From positions 1 through 21,518 of the forward strand of contig JAAYPL010000031.1 in assembly GCA_012519875.1 (NCBI GenBank): a DNA stretch of 21,518 nucleotides, in the 5' to 3' direction. Under the pieces are notes generated by a model that worked only from the letters and a program-made list of their open reading frames with translations, did not search any database and was not told where the DNA came from. Below are positions 15,879 to 21,518 of the stretch, one piece after another; the first letter of the stretch is position 1; the number at the start of each line of letters is the position of its first letter. A program made the position numbers and the translations under genes. Source of the DNA: Clostridiaceae bacterium (GTDB taxonomy: Bacteria > Bacillota > Clostridia > Saccharofermentanales > UBA5734).

Positions 15879-17235
15879 CGGGATGCCCGTCTGGTTTGAT
15901 GGAAAAAGCATCAACGAAGCCCTGTTTTGTGAGGAGTTCTTGCAGACGCACAAGATCATCTTCACAAACGGGGCTTTTTTTACGCCCGAAGGCCGTGTGA
16001 CCGATGAACTCCCCCTGCGGTGCGAGATTTTTGAGGAGCTGAAATGCTGTGCGGTCAGCAACATTCCCCGCAAAATCAGCAACATTGTGGAGCTGATGAA
16101 GCTGGCGGCGCTGGTGGAGGATTTTCCCCCGGAGCCGGACCGGATTCACCTTTCCAACGGGACTCTTTTTCTGGACGGAACCTTTGTGGAGGGAAAGCCG
16201 AAAATCGTCCGCAACCGTTTCCCCGTGTCCTACAAGCCCAACGCCCCAAAACCTGTTCTCTGGCTGCAATTTCTGGATGGCCTGCTCTACCCGGAGGACA
16301 TCCCCACCTTGCAGGAATATATCGGTTACTGCCTGATTCCCAGCAATAAGGGACAGCGGATGATGGTCATTAAGGGCAGCGGCGGCGAGGGAAAGTCACA
16401 GATCGGCGCTGTGCTGGGAACTTTGTTCGGCTCCAACATGAAGGATGGCAGCATCGGGAAAATATCCGAGAACCGGTTTGCCCGTGCCGACCTGGAACAT
16501 ATCCTCCTGTGCGTGGATGACGATATGCGAATGGAGGCCCTGCGCCAGACCAACTATGTGAAATCCATCGTCACTGCCCAGGGCAAGATGGATTTGGAGC
16601 GCAAGGGCAAGCAGAGCTATCAGGGATGGATGTGCGCCCGGCTGCTGGCCTTCTCCAACGGAGATTTGCAGGCGCTGTTTGACCGGAGCGATGGATTTTA
16701 CCGCCGCCAGCTGGTGCTGACCACGAAAGAAAAACCGGCTGACCGTGTGGATGATCCCGACCTGGCCGAGAAGATGAAAGCCGAGGTGGAGGGTATTCTG
16801 CTCTGGGCTTTTGAGGGGTTGCAGCGGCTGGCCGCCAACAACTTCAAATTCACCGAAAGTGAGCGCACCAGAGGGAACCGGGAGGCAGTCAAACGAGACA
16901 ACAACAATGTGTATGATTTTCTGGATTCTGACGGGTATGTTCGCCTGAAAGCCGATCTATCCGCCAGTTCCAAAGAGCTGTACGAAGCATACCAGATTTA
17001 CTGCACCGAGAACAACTTGCCTGCCCTGAAACCCCGCAGCTTCAGCGAAGCCCTGATCGCCTGCCAGAGCCGCTACAATCTGGAATACTGCAACAATGTG
17101 ACCAACGCAGCCGGACGGCGGGTGCGTGGCTTTCTGGGAATTGAGGTACTGGTAAGAAATCATATATCAGTGTTTTCCGGTGATTCGATGCGTACGTACG
17201 TACCGGAAGATGTGCCGGAGGAATGGCGGCGCTGA
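15856..17235 (+). CDS. SF3/P4-type helicase-primase family protein (DUF5906/phage-plasmid primase type)
   Basis: A 459-aa AAA+ ATPase like the C-terminal helicase of P4 alpha and D5 primases. The Walker A motif GSGGEGKS is at residues 174-181, Walker B ILLCVDDD at 216-223, and the sensor-1-type Asn in LLAFSNGD at 263-270. A likely arginine-finger region is FDRSDGFYRR (276-285). A winged-helix-like C-terminal part begins near residue 360. It should unwind DNA at an origin during replication of the excised circle, with the overlapping CHC2 protein as partner. The last 50 bases contain a TACGTACG palindrome mirrored just after the stop. Family call is good; use in replication is inferred. Confidence 0.88.
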   Translation: MKNKTQLDGMPVWFDGKSINEALFCEEFLQTHKIIFTNGAFFTPEGRVTDELPLRCEIFEELKCCAVSNIPRKISNIVELMKLAALVEDFPPEPDRIHLSNGTLFLDGTFVEGKPKIVRNRFPVSYKPNAPKPVLWLQFLDGLLYPEDIPTLQEYIGYCLIPSNKGQRMMVIKGSGGEGKSQIGAVLGTLFGSNMKDGSIGKISENRFARADLEHILLCVDDDMRMEALRQTNYVKSIVTAQGKMDLERKGKQSYQGWMCARLLAFSNGDLQALFDRSDGFYRRQLVLTTKEKPADRVDDPDLAEKMKAEVEGILLWAFEGLQRLAANNFKFTESERTRGNREAVKRDNNNVYDFLDSDGYVRLKADLSASSKELYEAYQIYCTENNLPALKPRSFSEALIACQSRYNLEYCNNVTNAAGRRVRGFLGIEVLVRNHISVFSGDSMRTYVPEDVPEEWRR

Positions 17236-17254
17236 ACCGTGTACGTACGTACGC
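17190..17254. repeat. Paired TACG palindromes (14-bp inverted repeat) at the helicase gene end
   Basis: GCGTACGTACGTAC (17190-17203) and GTACGTACGTACGC (17241-17254) are exact reverse complements 37 bases apart, and each contains a 12-base self-palindrome. The left copy lies in the helicase coding end, the right just after its stop. Position beside the helicase gene fits an initiator or regulator binding site, perhaps part of a replication origin. Function is inferred only from position. Confidence 0.8.
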
Positions 17255-17600
17255 TTTGATTAACCCTTGTTCTACCTTTTATAGCAATTCGGCGGCTATG
17301 GTAGTCAGAATCACCGGTCAAATCTCCATGCTAAATCAAGGCGAGTGGGAATCGAAAAATATTTGACGGTTGGAAGAAATCATTTTACGAAACCGTGCTT
17401 CTCGTCCCGGTGAACCGGGTACATGGAATCATGGGAAAATGCACGGTTTCAAGCCAAGTCACACGGAACGGAAAAGTCGGAAGGTGCGACCTATGGGCAG
17501 GACATCACACCGGCAATTCTGAACGGATTTGGTGACAAGGGAATTTTTACGGCACAGCGAAGCGGTTATGCCATAGGGCGTACCGGCTTCGCTTTTTTAT
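17236..17600 (+). ncRNA. Structured non-coding region, candidate small RNA or origin
   Basis: About 365 bases without a convincing gene. A perfect 10-bp stem GAAACCGTGC (17389-17398)/GCACGGTTTC (17441-17450) encloses the hairpin CCCGG-TGAA-CCGGG (17406-17419). Another small stem is GTCG/CGAC near 17476-17490. The region ends in a strong terminator. A weak promoter candidate is TTGATT (17256-17261), 18 bases, TATAGC (17280-17285). The layout fits a discrete RNA of about 310 nt, a long structured 3' UTR of the helicase transcript, or a DNA origin. I recognise no known riboswitch. Confidence 0.4.
17556..17598 (+). terminator. Intrinsic terminator closing the structured region
   Basis: AGCGAAGC (17556-17563) pairs with GCTTCGCT (17586-17593); an inner GGTTATGCC/GGCGTACC stem extends it with two bulges, and a run of six T (17593-17598) follows. 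It would end transcription of the helicase message or of a separate RNA, 27 bases before the next gene. Confidence 0.85.
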
Positions 17601-17624
17601 CAAGTAAATTTAGGAGGATTTTTT

Positions 17625-17837
17625 ATGATGACGGTACGCAACGAGATTAAGGCACAGATCGTCCGGGCGGGATATACCATGCAGGAGGTAGTTGACCGGC
17701 TCCATGAGGAATACGGCTGGTCGGACAGCGTTTCCAACCTGTCGGCCAAACTCCAGCGGGAATCCATCCGCTACAAGGAGGTTGTGGAGCTGGCCGATGT
17801 GCTGGGCTATGACCTGATCTGGCAGAAACGGAGGTAA
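17625..17837 (+). CDS. Small HTH-like protein (DUF6471-like)
   Basis: A 70-aa protein with three or four predicted helices: VRNEIKAQIVRAGYTMQEVVDRLHEE, then NLSAKLQRESIRYKEVVELADVLGYDLIWQ. The pattern resembles DUF6471 and Cro/C1-type helix-turn-helix domains, so DNA binding is likely. AGGAGG ends seven bases ahead of the ATG. It is followed after four bases by the DUF3847 gene and precedes oriT, a position that fits a regulator or accessory factor of the mobilization region. Start could also be the next Met codon. Function is not known. Confidence 0.72.
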   Translation: MMTVRNEIKAQIVRAGYTMQEVVDRLHEEYGWSDSVSNLSAKLQRESIRYKEVVELADVLGYDLIWQKRR

Positions 17838-17841
17838 ACCT

Positions 17842-18048
17842 ATGACAAGTGAAGAAAAGAAACTGTTGCAGGCAAAGCACCGCTTGGAGGAAGCCCAGGC
17901 ACGGGACCGGGTGAAGGAGCGAAAAGCCCGGACAAGGCGGCTCATTCAGGAGGGCGCTGTGCTGGAAAAAGTGCTGCCGGAAGTACAGGCGGTAGGGCTT
18001 GACAATCTGGAAGAATACCTGCGGCGAAAGCTGGCAGCACACGATTGA
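17842..18048 (+). CDS. DUF3847 protein (MobC-like relaxosome accessory candidate)
   Basis: A 68-aa, strongly charged, helical protein. KKLLQAKHRLEEAQARDRVKERKARTRRLIQEGAVLEKVLPE fits DUF3847, a family found next to MobA/MobL relaxases in clostridial elements and often proposed to act like MobC, an oriT-binding accessory. Its gene is four bases after the HTH-like gene, and its stop is followed by a terminator and then by oriT. GGAGG precedes the ATG by six bases. The KARTRRLIQEGA stretch is shared with MobC-like proteins as I recall them. Function is by association. Confidence 0.8.
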   Translation: MTSEEKKLLQAKHRLEEAQARDRVKERKARTRRLIQEGAVLEKVLPEVQAVGLDNLEEYLRRKLAAHD

Positions 18049-18057
18049 AAACGGCTG

Positions 18058-18097
18058 GGAGGTCTCCGGGAAACCGGGGGCCTTCCTCTTTTTTATC
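18058..18097 (+). terminator. Intrinsic terminator after DUF3847 gene
   Basis: GGAGGTCTCCGG (18058-18069) pairs with CCGGGGGCCTTCC (18074-18086) around a GAAA loop, with some G-T pairs and one bulge, followed by CTTTTTTAT-type T-rich sequence. It ends the helicase-proximal small-gene transcript just before oriT. Confidence 0.85.
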
Positions 18098-18100
18098 CCG

Positions 18101-18139
18101 AAGGGCGCACTTACTCACCACCTGCTAAAGCAGGCGGTG
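18101..18139 (-). other. oriT: oriT: MobQ/RSF1010-type nic site with upstream hairpin
   Basis: On the minus strand the sequence reads GTAAGTGCGCCCTT (18114 down to 18101), which matches the RSF1010/R1162 family nic core TAAGTGCGCCCT as I remember it. Immediately 5' of it is an inverted repeat with a four-base loop: arms 18116-18125 and 18130-18139, ten bases with a single mismatch that is a G-T pair in one strand. Hairpin followed by this core is the layout of MobQ origins of transfer. The MobA/MobL relaxase gene lies 300 bases away. By analogy the nick falls between G and CCC. Transfer would then start toward the helicase and tnpX genes, with mobA last. Confidence 0.82.
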
Positions 18140-18140
18140 G

Positions 18141-18446
18141 TAGCCCTCCCGGTGGTCGGGCACGTGCGCTCTCCGAGGGGGATTGCGGCTCCTGCGGGAG
18201 CCGCTGGACAAGGCTGCATTTCTGCCAAACTGCCAGCCTTATCCATGCAGTCGGCGCAGGGGTGGTATATTGCCACCCCATCCCGCCGCCTGCCTGCATC
18301 AACCTGCCGCCGGCAGCTTGACACAGATACAGGGGGGAACGAATCGTTCCGCCCCTGCTGGTGGTGCGTCGTATTTCACGACACACTGAGCGAAAACAAG
18401 GGTGCCCTGTTTCGGGGCACCCCTTTCAGAAAGGACAAGGTGATTT
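18141..18446 (+). other. Hairpin-rich leader between oriT and mobA
   Basis: No gene is visible. There are successive strong inverted repeats: GCGGCTCC/GGAGCCGC (18185-18204), GGGGTGG/CCACCCC (18259-18279), CAGGGGGGAACG with CGTTCC-g-CCCCTG (18330-18357), GTCGT/ACGAC (18368-18382) and GGGTGCCC/GGGCACCC (18400-18422). The last precedes a short CTTTC run and the mobA ribosome site (AAAGGA...AGGTGA). They may be single-strand initiation or oriT accessory sites, or a leader that controls relaxase translation. Confidence 0.55.
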
Positions 18447-20135
18447 ATGGCGATTTATCATTTGGAGGCCAAAATAGTCAGCCGTGGAGCCGGACGCTCC
18501 GCCGTGGCTGCTGCGGCCTATCTGAGCTGTTCCCGGATGCTCAACGAGTATGACGGGGTACAGCATGACTACACCCGCAAACAGGGCCTTGGGTGGCGGC
18601 AGGTTTTTCTGCCAGCCACCGCCCCCGCAGAGTGGCAGGATCGGGAAATCCTGTGGAACGCTGTGGAGGAAACCGAAACCGCAAAGGACAGCCGCCTTGC
18701 CCGTGAATTTGTGGCGGCGCTGCCCATAGAACTGAGCCGGGAGGAACAAATCCAGCTCCTGCAAGATTTTATCAAGGAACAGTTTGTTGCAGACGGAATG
18801 TGCGCCGATGCTGCCATCCATGACCTGTATCCTCCCGGACACAATCCCCATGCCCATATCCTGCTGACGGTGCGCCCGCTGGATGAAAAGGGAAAATGGC
18901 AGTACAAGACCGAGAAAGAATATCTCTGTGTCAAAGACGGCGAGGAACGGGGCTTTACCGCCGCTGAGTTCAAACAGGCACAGACCGATGGATGGGAGAA
19001 ACAGTACCAGTACAAGGTGGGCAAAAAGAAGGTGTATATGGCCCCTTCCGCAGCGCAGGCACAGGGCTATGAGCGGGTGTCCAAGTACCCCAAAAGCACC
19101 AAATATGGCAGGCAGAATCCCATCACGGAACGATGGAACAGCGACGAGCAGCTTGTCCTGTGGCGGGCTGCATGGGCGGATGTGGCAAACCGCTATCTGG
19201 AGCGCACCGGGCACGAAGAACGCATCGACCACCGCAGCCATGCCGAGCGTGGTCTGCTGGAGCGGCCTACGGTCCATGAAGGCGTGGTTGCCAGAGCCAT
19301 GGAGAAAAAGGGTATTATCTCTGACCGGTGCGAACTGAACCGGCAGATCAAGGCGGACAATGCCCTGCTCCGGGAGCTGAGGGGACAGGTCAAAAAGCTG
19401 ACGCAGGCGGTCAAGAATACTCTCCCGGCGCTTGCTGAGGCTATGGAGAATCTGCGTAAAAATCTGCTGCTGTTCTGCTATCAACTGGGGTATCTCCGCA
19501 AGGGCAAGGAACGCCTGAATGCTTCGCTGAATACGCTGCGCCCTGCCCTCACGCAGTACAATCAGCTGGCAAAGGACATCCGGGATAAGACGAAAGAGCG
19601 CCGCAGCCTGCTTTCCGAGAAAAAGGCGATCTCTGCTGTCCATGTGTTCCGACACCGGGAACTGGCGGCAAAGATTGCGGCTCTGACAGAGGATTTAGAG
19701 GAACTGCGCTCGGAGAAAAATATGCTTTTGGCATCGCTGGCATATACCGAGGAAGATGCCGCCGATAAATTCTCTAAAGACATCGCTGCCATGGAGCAGA
19801 GTCTGAAACGGTTGGAAGAACAGGAACAGAAATATTCCGCCGAGCTGGACGCTGCCCTGAATGAGTATGCCGGGCTTCGGGAGCAGGCACAGGGCTTCGA
19901 CCCGGTGCAGCTGTATGAAGCAAGGCAGGCCAGCCGCCCCAGCAAGGAGCAGGAAGCGGAGAACCGGGCGCAGGAGGTTTACGGCGAGAAGTACAGCCCG
20001 CTTTTGATGTTTGACAGCAAAAAGGCGGTTTCCCGTATGCTGCATGAGGATATGGAGCGGCAGGCCGTGCGGAGGATGGTGCGGCAGGCGCAGCAAAGCG
20101 TTTATAAGAAAAAGAGTAAGGAGCAGGAACGATGA
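18447..20135 (+). CDS. mobA: MobA/MobL family relaxase (MobQ type)
   Basis: Relaxase of 562 aa that would nick oriT and lead the strand into a recipient. The N-terminal domain carries the likely catalytic Tyr25 in AVAAAAYLSCS and the metal-binding histidine motif GHNPHAHILLT (H132, H135, H137), with H125 upstream. YPKSTKYGRQNPITERW and IDHRSHAERG follow at about 210-275. The C-terminal half (about 290-560) is a long coiled coil with many Glu, Lys and Leu. There is no helicase or primase domain attached as in RSF1010 MobA, so priming must come from elsewhere. No coupling protein or type IV secretion genes are near, so a helper element is needed. The start follows AAAGGACAAGGTGA. Confidence 0.95.
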   Translation: MAIYHLEAKIVSRGAGRSAVAAAAYLSCSRMLNEYDGVQHDYTRKQGLGWRQVFLPATAPAEWQDREILWNAVEETETAKDSRLAREFVAALPIELSREEQIQLLQDFIKEQFVADGMCADAAIHDLYPPGHNPHAHILLTVRPLDEKGKWQYKTEKEYLCVKDGEERGFTAAEFKQAQTDGWEKQYQYKVGKKKVYMAPSAAQAQGYERVSKYPKSTKYGRQNPITERWNSDEQLVLWRAAWADVANRYLERTGHEERIDHRSHAERGLLERPTVHEGVVARAMEKKGIISDRCELNRQIKADNALLRELRGQVKKLTQAVKNTLPALAEAMENLRKNLLLFCYQLGYLRKGKERLNASLNTLRPALTQYNQLAKDIRDKTKERRSLLSEKKAISAVHVFRHRELAAKIAALTEDLEELRSEKNMLLASLAYTEEDAADKFSKDIAAMEQSLKRLEEQEQKYSAELDAALNEYAGLREQAQGFDPVQLYEARQASRPSKEQEAENRAQEVYGEKYSPLLMFDSKKAVSRMLHEDMERQAVRRMVRQAQQSVYKKKSKEQER

Positions 20136-20169
20136 TGATTTTGAAGGACATTTAATGTTTACATTTGAT

Positions 20170-20219
20170 TTATTGACTATACGGTCTATTTGCTCTATAA
20201 TAGACCGTATGGTCAATAA
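20170..20219 (+). promoter_or_regulatory. TetR promoter and operator
   Basis: A near-consensus promoter: -35 TTGACT (20173-20178), 17-base spacer, -10 TATAAT (20196-20201). A long inverted repeat with 21-base arms and one mismatch (20170-20190 and 20199-20219) covers it. Each arm also contains a smaller palindrome, GACTATACGGTC (20175-20186) and GACCGTATGGTC (20203-20214), spaced 28 bases apart. This is what two TetR-dimer sites blocking a promoter look like, suggesting autoregulation of the cassette. Confidence 0.88.
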
Positions 20220-20241
20220 TATGTGACAGGGGAGGTAGAGG

Positions 20242-20877
20242 ATGAAAAAACAAGAGAAAACTCAGAAAACCAAAGAACGTATCCTTGCTGCTGCTCTTGA
20301 AGAATTCGGAAGCAAAAGTTATGATGCGGCCTCGGTCAATAGTATCTGTGAAGCAGGCCAAATTCCCAAAGGTCTAATTTACCATAATTTTAAGGGTAAA
20401 GATGAACTGTATTTACTTTGTGTGAAATCTTGCTACGATGAAATGATGGCAGCTTTGGAGGTGCATTCGTTTGAAATCCTGGATGCAAAAGAGAGCCTAC
20501 AGAACTTTTTGATGGTAAGGCAAAGATTTTTTCAAGAAAACCCGAACTATGCAAACATTTTTTTCAATGCAGTGTTACAACCTCCAAAGCATCTGGCTCA
20601 GGAACTTGCTCAACTGCGAAGAGGGTTCGATGAGTATTTCAGTCAATGCTATCTTGCCGTTTTGAATTGTCTAACCCTACGGGATGGAATCACAAAAGAA
20701 CTGGCATTGGAATATTTTCTGGCTGCCAGTGAAATGTTCAACAGTTATTTTCAAAAAAAAGCCGAGCAAAACGGTGATTACCGGGAACTGATTGACGACC
20801 ACGAGGGCAGATTGTCTGCTATCTTTGACATCATGCTCTATGGTGTCGCAAAGGAACCAACAGGAGGAGCATCATGA
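20242..20877 (+). CDS. TetR/AcrR family transcriptional regulator
   Basis: A ligand-responsive repressor of 211 aa. The N-terminal DNA-binding domain is clear: KERILAAALEEFGSKSYDAASVNSICEAG followed by the recognition-helix region IPKGLIYHNFKGKDELYLLC (about residues 12-60). The C-terminal part is helical and ligand-binding, with no recognisable ligand specificity. GGGGAGGTAGAGG precedes the ATG. The gene is preceded by a promoter inside a palindromic operator, so it probably represses itself and the downstream genes. It overlaps the following 28-codon ORF by four bases. Codon use is AT-rich compared with mobA, suggesting separate acquisition. Confidence 0.93.
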   Translation: MKKQEKTQKTKERILAAALEEFGSKSYDAASVNSICEAGQIPKGLIYHNFKGKDELYLLCVKSCYDEMMAALEVHSFEILDAKESLQNFLMVRQRFFQENPNYANIFFNAVLQPPKHLAQELAQLRRGFDEYFSQCYLAVLNCLTLRDGITKELALEYFLAASEMFNSYFQKKAEQNGDYRELIDDHEGRLSAIFDIMLYGVAKEPTGGAS

Positions 20878-20960
20878 CGATTGAAGAAAAAAGGGATTAT
20901 TTAATGGTGCAAGCAAGTTTGAATAGTTCCTGTCAGGAAAGGTCAGGTGAAACAAAATGA
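20874..20960 (+). CDS. 28-aa micro-ORF between TetR and antiporter genes
   Basis: ATG ACG ATT begins MTIEEKRDYLMVQASLNSS and ends in TGA after 28 codons. It overlaps the TetR stop by four bases (ATGA), and the antiporter start overlaps its own stop by four bases (ATGA). AGGAGG lies a few bases ahead of the ATG. Double coupling suggests that it is translated, either as a short peptide or as a bridge that carries ribosomes to the antiporter start. It could also be the collapsed remnant of a longer gene. The product resembles nothing I know. Confidence 0.55.
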   Translation: MTIEEKRDYLMVQASLNSSCQERSGETK

Positions 20961-21518
20961 TATTGTTATTTCTAAGATTATTGCTTACCATAGGAACTGC
21001 TTTCCTTGTAGGTAAGCTTGTTTCAAAAGTGAAGTTACCGTCCATATTGGGATGGTTGATCACTGGAATGGTTTTAGGTCCTCATGCACTGTCGCTGATG
21101 AACCAGCAGCTTCTGGATACACAGTGGTATCAGACAGTTGTTCACATTCTTGAGTGCGGCGTTGGCCTGATGATTGGAACAGAACTTGTCTGGAACAAAA
21201 TAAAGCGGTCGGGAAAAGCCATTGTCATTACCACACTAACACAATCACTCGGAACATTTTTGCTTGTTTCGCTGGTTTTTGGTATTGTATTTTATGTATC
21301 GAACATACCAGTTTATTTAGCGTTCATTTTTGGAGGAATTGCGCTTGCGACAGCACCGGCTCCGGCATTATCTATCGTTCGGGAATTTAAGACCACAGGA
21401 CCGGTTACTAAAACTTTAATTCCTATGGCAGCATTGGATGATATTGTAGGCTGTATTGTCTTTGTCACAACGATTGCGATTGTTGCAGGCAATCTCTCTG
21501 CTGGCGATTTACCCGCAT
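20957..21518 (+). CDS. Cation:proton antiporter, CPA family (3' end outside window)
   Basis: The frame is open from ATG at 20957 to the window end, giving 187 residues of an integral membrane protein. Visible hydrophobic segments include MILLFLRLLLTIGTAFLVGKL, then LPSILGWLITGMVLGPHAL, typical of the Kef/NhaA-like sodium/proton exchanger fold. ATAPAPALSIVREFKTTGPVT and ALDDIVGCIVF follow; the two adjacent aspartates correspond to the ion-binding pair of electrogenic CPA antiporters. Full proteins are about 380-400 aa or longer if a TrkA domain is attached. It is controlled with the TetR gene through ATGA-coupled translation. It may exchange Na+ or K+ for protons; the ion cannot be told. Confidence 0.88.
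   Translation, partial: MILLFLRLLLTIGTAFLVGKLVSKVKLPSILGWLITGMVLGPHALSLMNQQLLDTQWYQTVVHILECGVGLMIGTELVWNKIKRSGKAIVITTLTQSLGTFLLVSLVFGIVFYVSNIPVYLAFIFGGIALATAPAPALSIVREFKTTGPVTKTLIPMAALDDIVGCIVFVTTIAIVAGNLSAGDLPA

Larger units (their letters stand above)
6094..21518. mobile_element. Tn4451/TnpX-family mobilizable integrative element (left end here, right end outside window)
   Basis: The span carries tnpV, tnpW, the large serine recombinase tnpX, CHC2 and SF3 replication proteins, a MobQ-type oriT with DUF3847 and mobA, and cargo. It interrupts the host binding-protein gene. Base composition becomes clearly GC-richer just inside the left end. The left boundary is set by the last host-like codons (YITSWHG) and a GA dinucleotide at 6094-6095 that abuts GGGTGGATTACACC. 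No sequence resembling the missing binding-protein N-terminus occurs on the right, so the element continues beyond 21518. No conjugation (type IV secretion) genes are visible, so it appears mobilizable rather than self-transmissible. Extent to the right is inferred. Confidence 0.75.

Noticed and set aside
17423..17650. 75-codon plus-strand ORF across the structured region
   Set aside because: It runs through a strong intrinsic terminator and into the start of the HTH-like gene, has no ribosome site, and its product has no recognisable fold.
18426..19655. 409-codon minus-strand ORF
   Set aside because: It lies antisense to mobA, whose relaxase motifs are clear; its product is low-complexity and it has no ribosome site. 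It is a by-product of GC-rich codons.
20136..20241. Right end of the mobile element after mobA
   Set aside because: The base composition changes here, but there is no GA-flanked copy of the left-end motif and no binding-protein N-terminus follows, so the end is more likely outside the window.
1..21518. CRISPR arrays, tRNA or rRNA genes, and IS-type transposases
   Set aside because: I saw no regularly spaced repeats, cloverleaf-like or rRNA-like sequence, and no DDE transposase; the only recombinase is TnpX.

Overview
The window looks like Bacillota/Clostridia DNA, most likely from a gut anaerobe. The Tn4451-type proteins TnpV, TnpW and TnpX, the MobQ relaxase, the DUF families and the strong AGGAGG ribosome sites all point that way. 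I name no species. Base composition falls into three blocks: a moderately AT-rich host segment (1 to about 6093), a GC-rich mobile element (about 6094 to 20135), and an AT-rich stretch (about 20140 to the end) that still appears to lie inside the element.

Host segment. The end of a class I glycerate kinase gene (plus strand) faces a minus-strand operon. Read in its own direction, the operon encodes a sugar-type ABC substrate-binding protein, two permeases, a PdxA2-like dehydrogenase and a DUF1537 four-carbon acid-sugar kinase. Together this is an uptake and catabolic set for a C4 sugar acid such as threonate or erythronate, with glycerate kinase as a plausible partner. No ABC ATPase is present. 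The substrate-binding protein has lost its signal peptide because the mobile element is inserted in its first codons. The best junction candidate is the GA dinucleotide at 6094-6095, the dinucleotide used by Tn4451-type large serine recombinases.

Mobile element. From the left it carries tnpV and a DUF6809-like gene (plus strand). Next is a tightly packed minus-strand cargo operon, transcribed from right to left: small membrane protein, DUF2200, Mef-like MFS efflux pump, GNAT-DUF1905 fusion, DUF1801, RhuM. Upstream of it on the same strand lie a sigma-like HTH protein and a protein of unknown function with a C-terminal zinc finger. A divergent region then leads to tnpW, tnpX (large serine recombinase), a terminator, a CHC2 zinc-finger primase-type protein overlapping an SF3/P4-type helicase, a structured non-coding region with a terminator, two small genes (HTH-like and DUF3847), a MobQ-type oriT and the mobA relaxase. 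The element can therefore plausibly excise, perhaps replicate as a circle, and be mobilised by a helper conjugation system; no type IV secretion genes are visible.

Right end. An AT-rich cassette follows mobA: a TetR regulator with a clear promoter/operator, a 28-codon ORF, and a cation:proton antiporter that runs off the window. The missing N-terminus of the substrate-binding protein never appears, so the right end of the element lies beyond the window. The items most worth a second look are the oriT, the structured region at 17236-17624, the shared zinc finger in TnpX and its neighbour, the cargo operon, and the TetR micro-ORF antiporter cassette.
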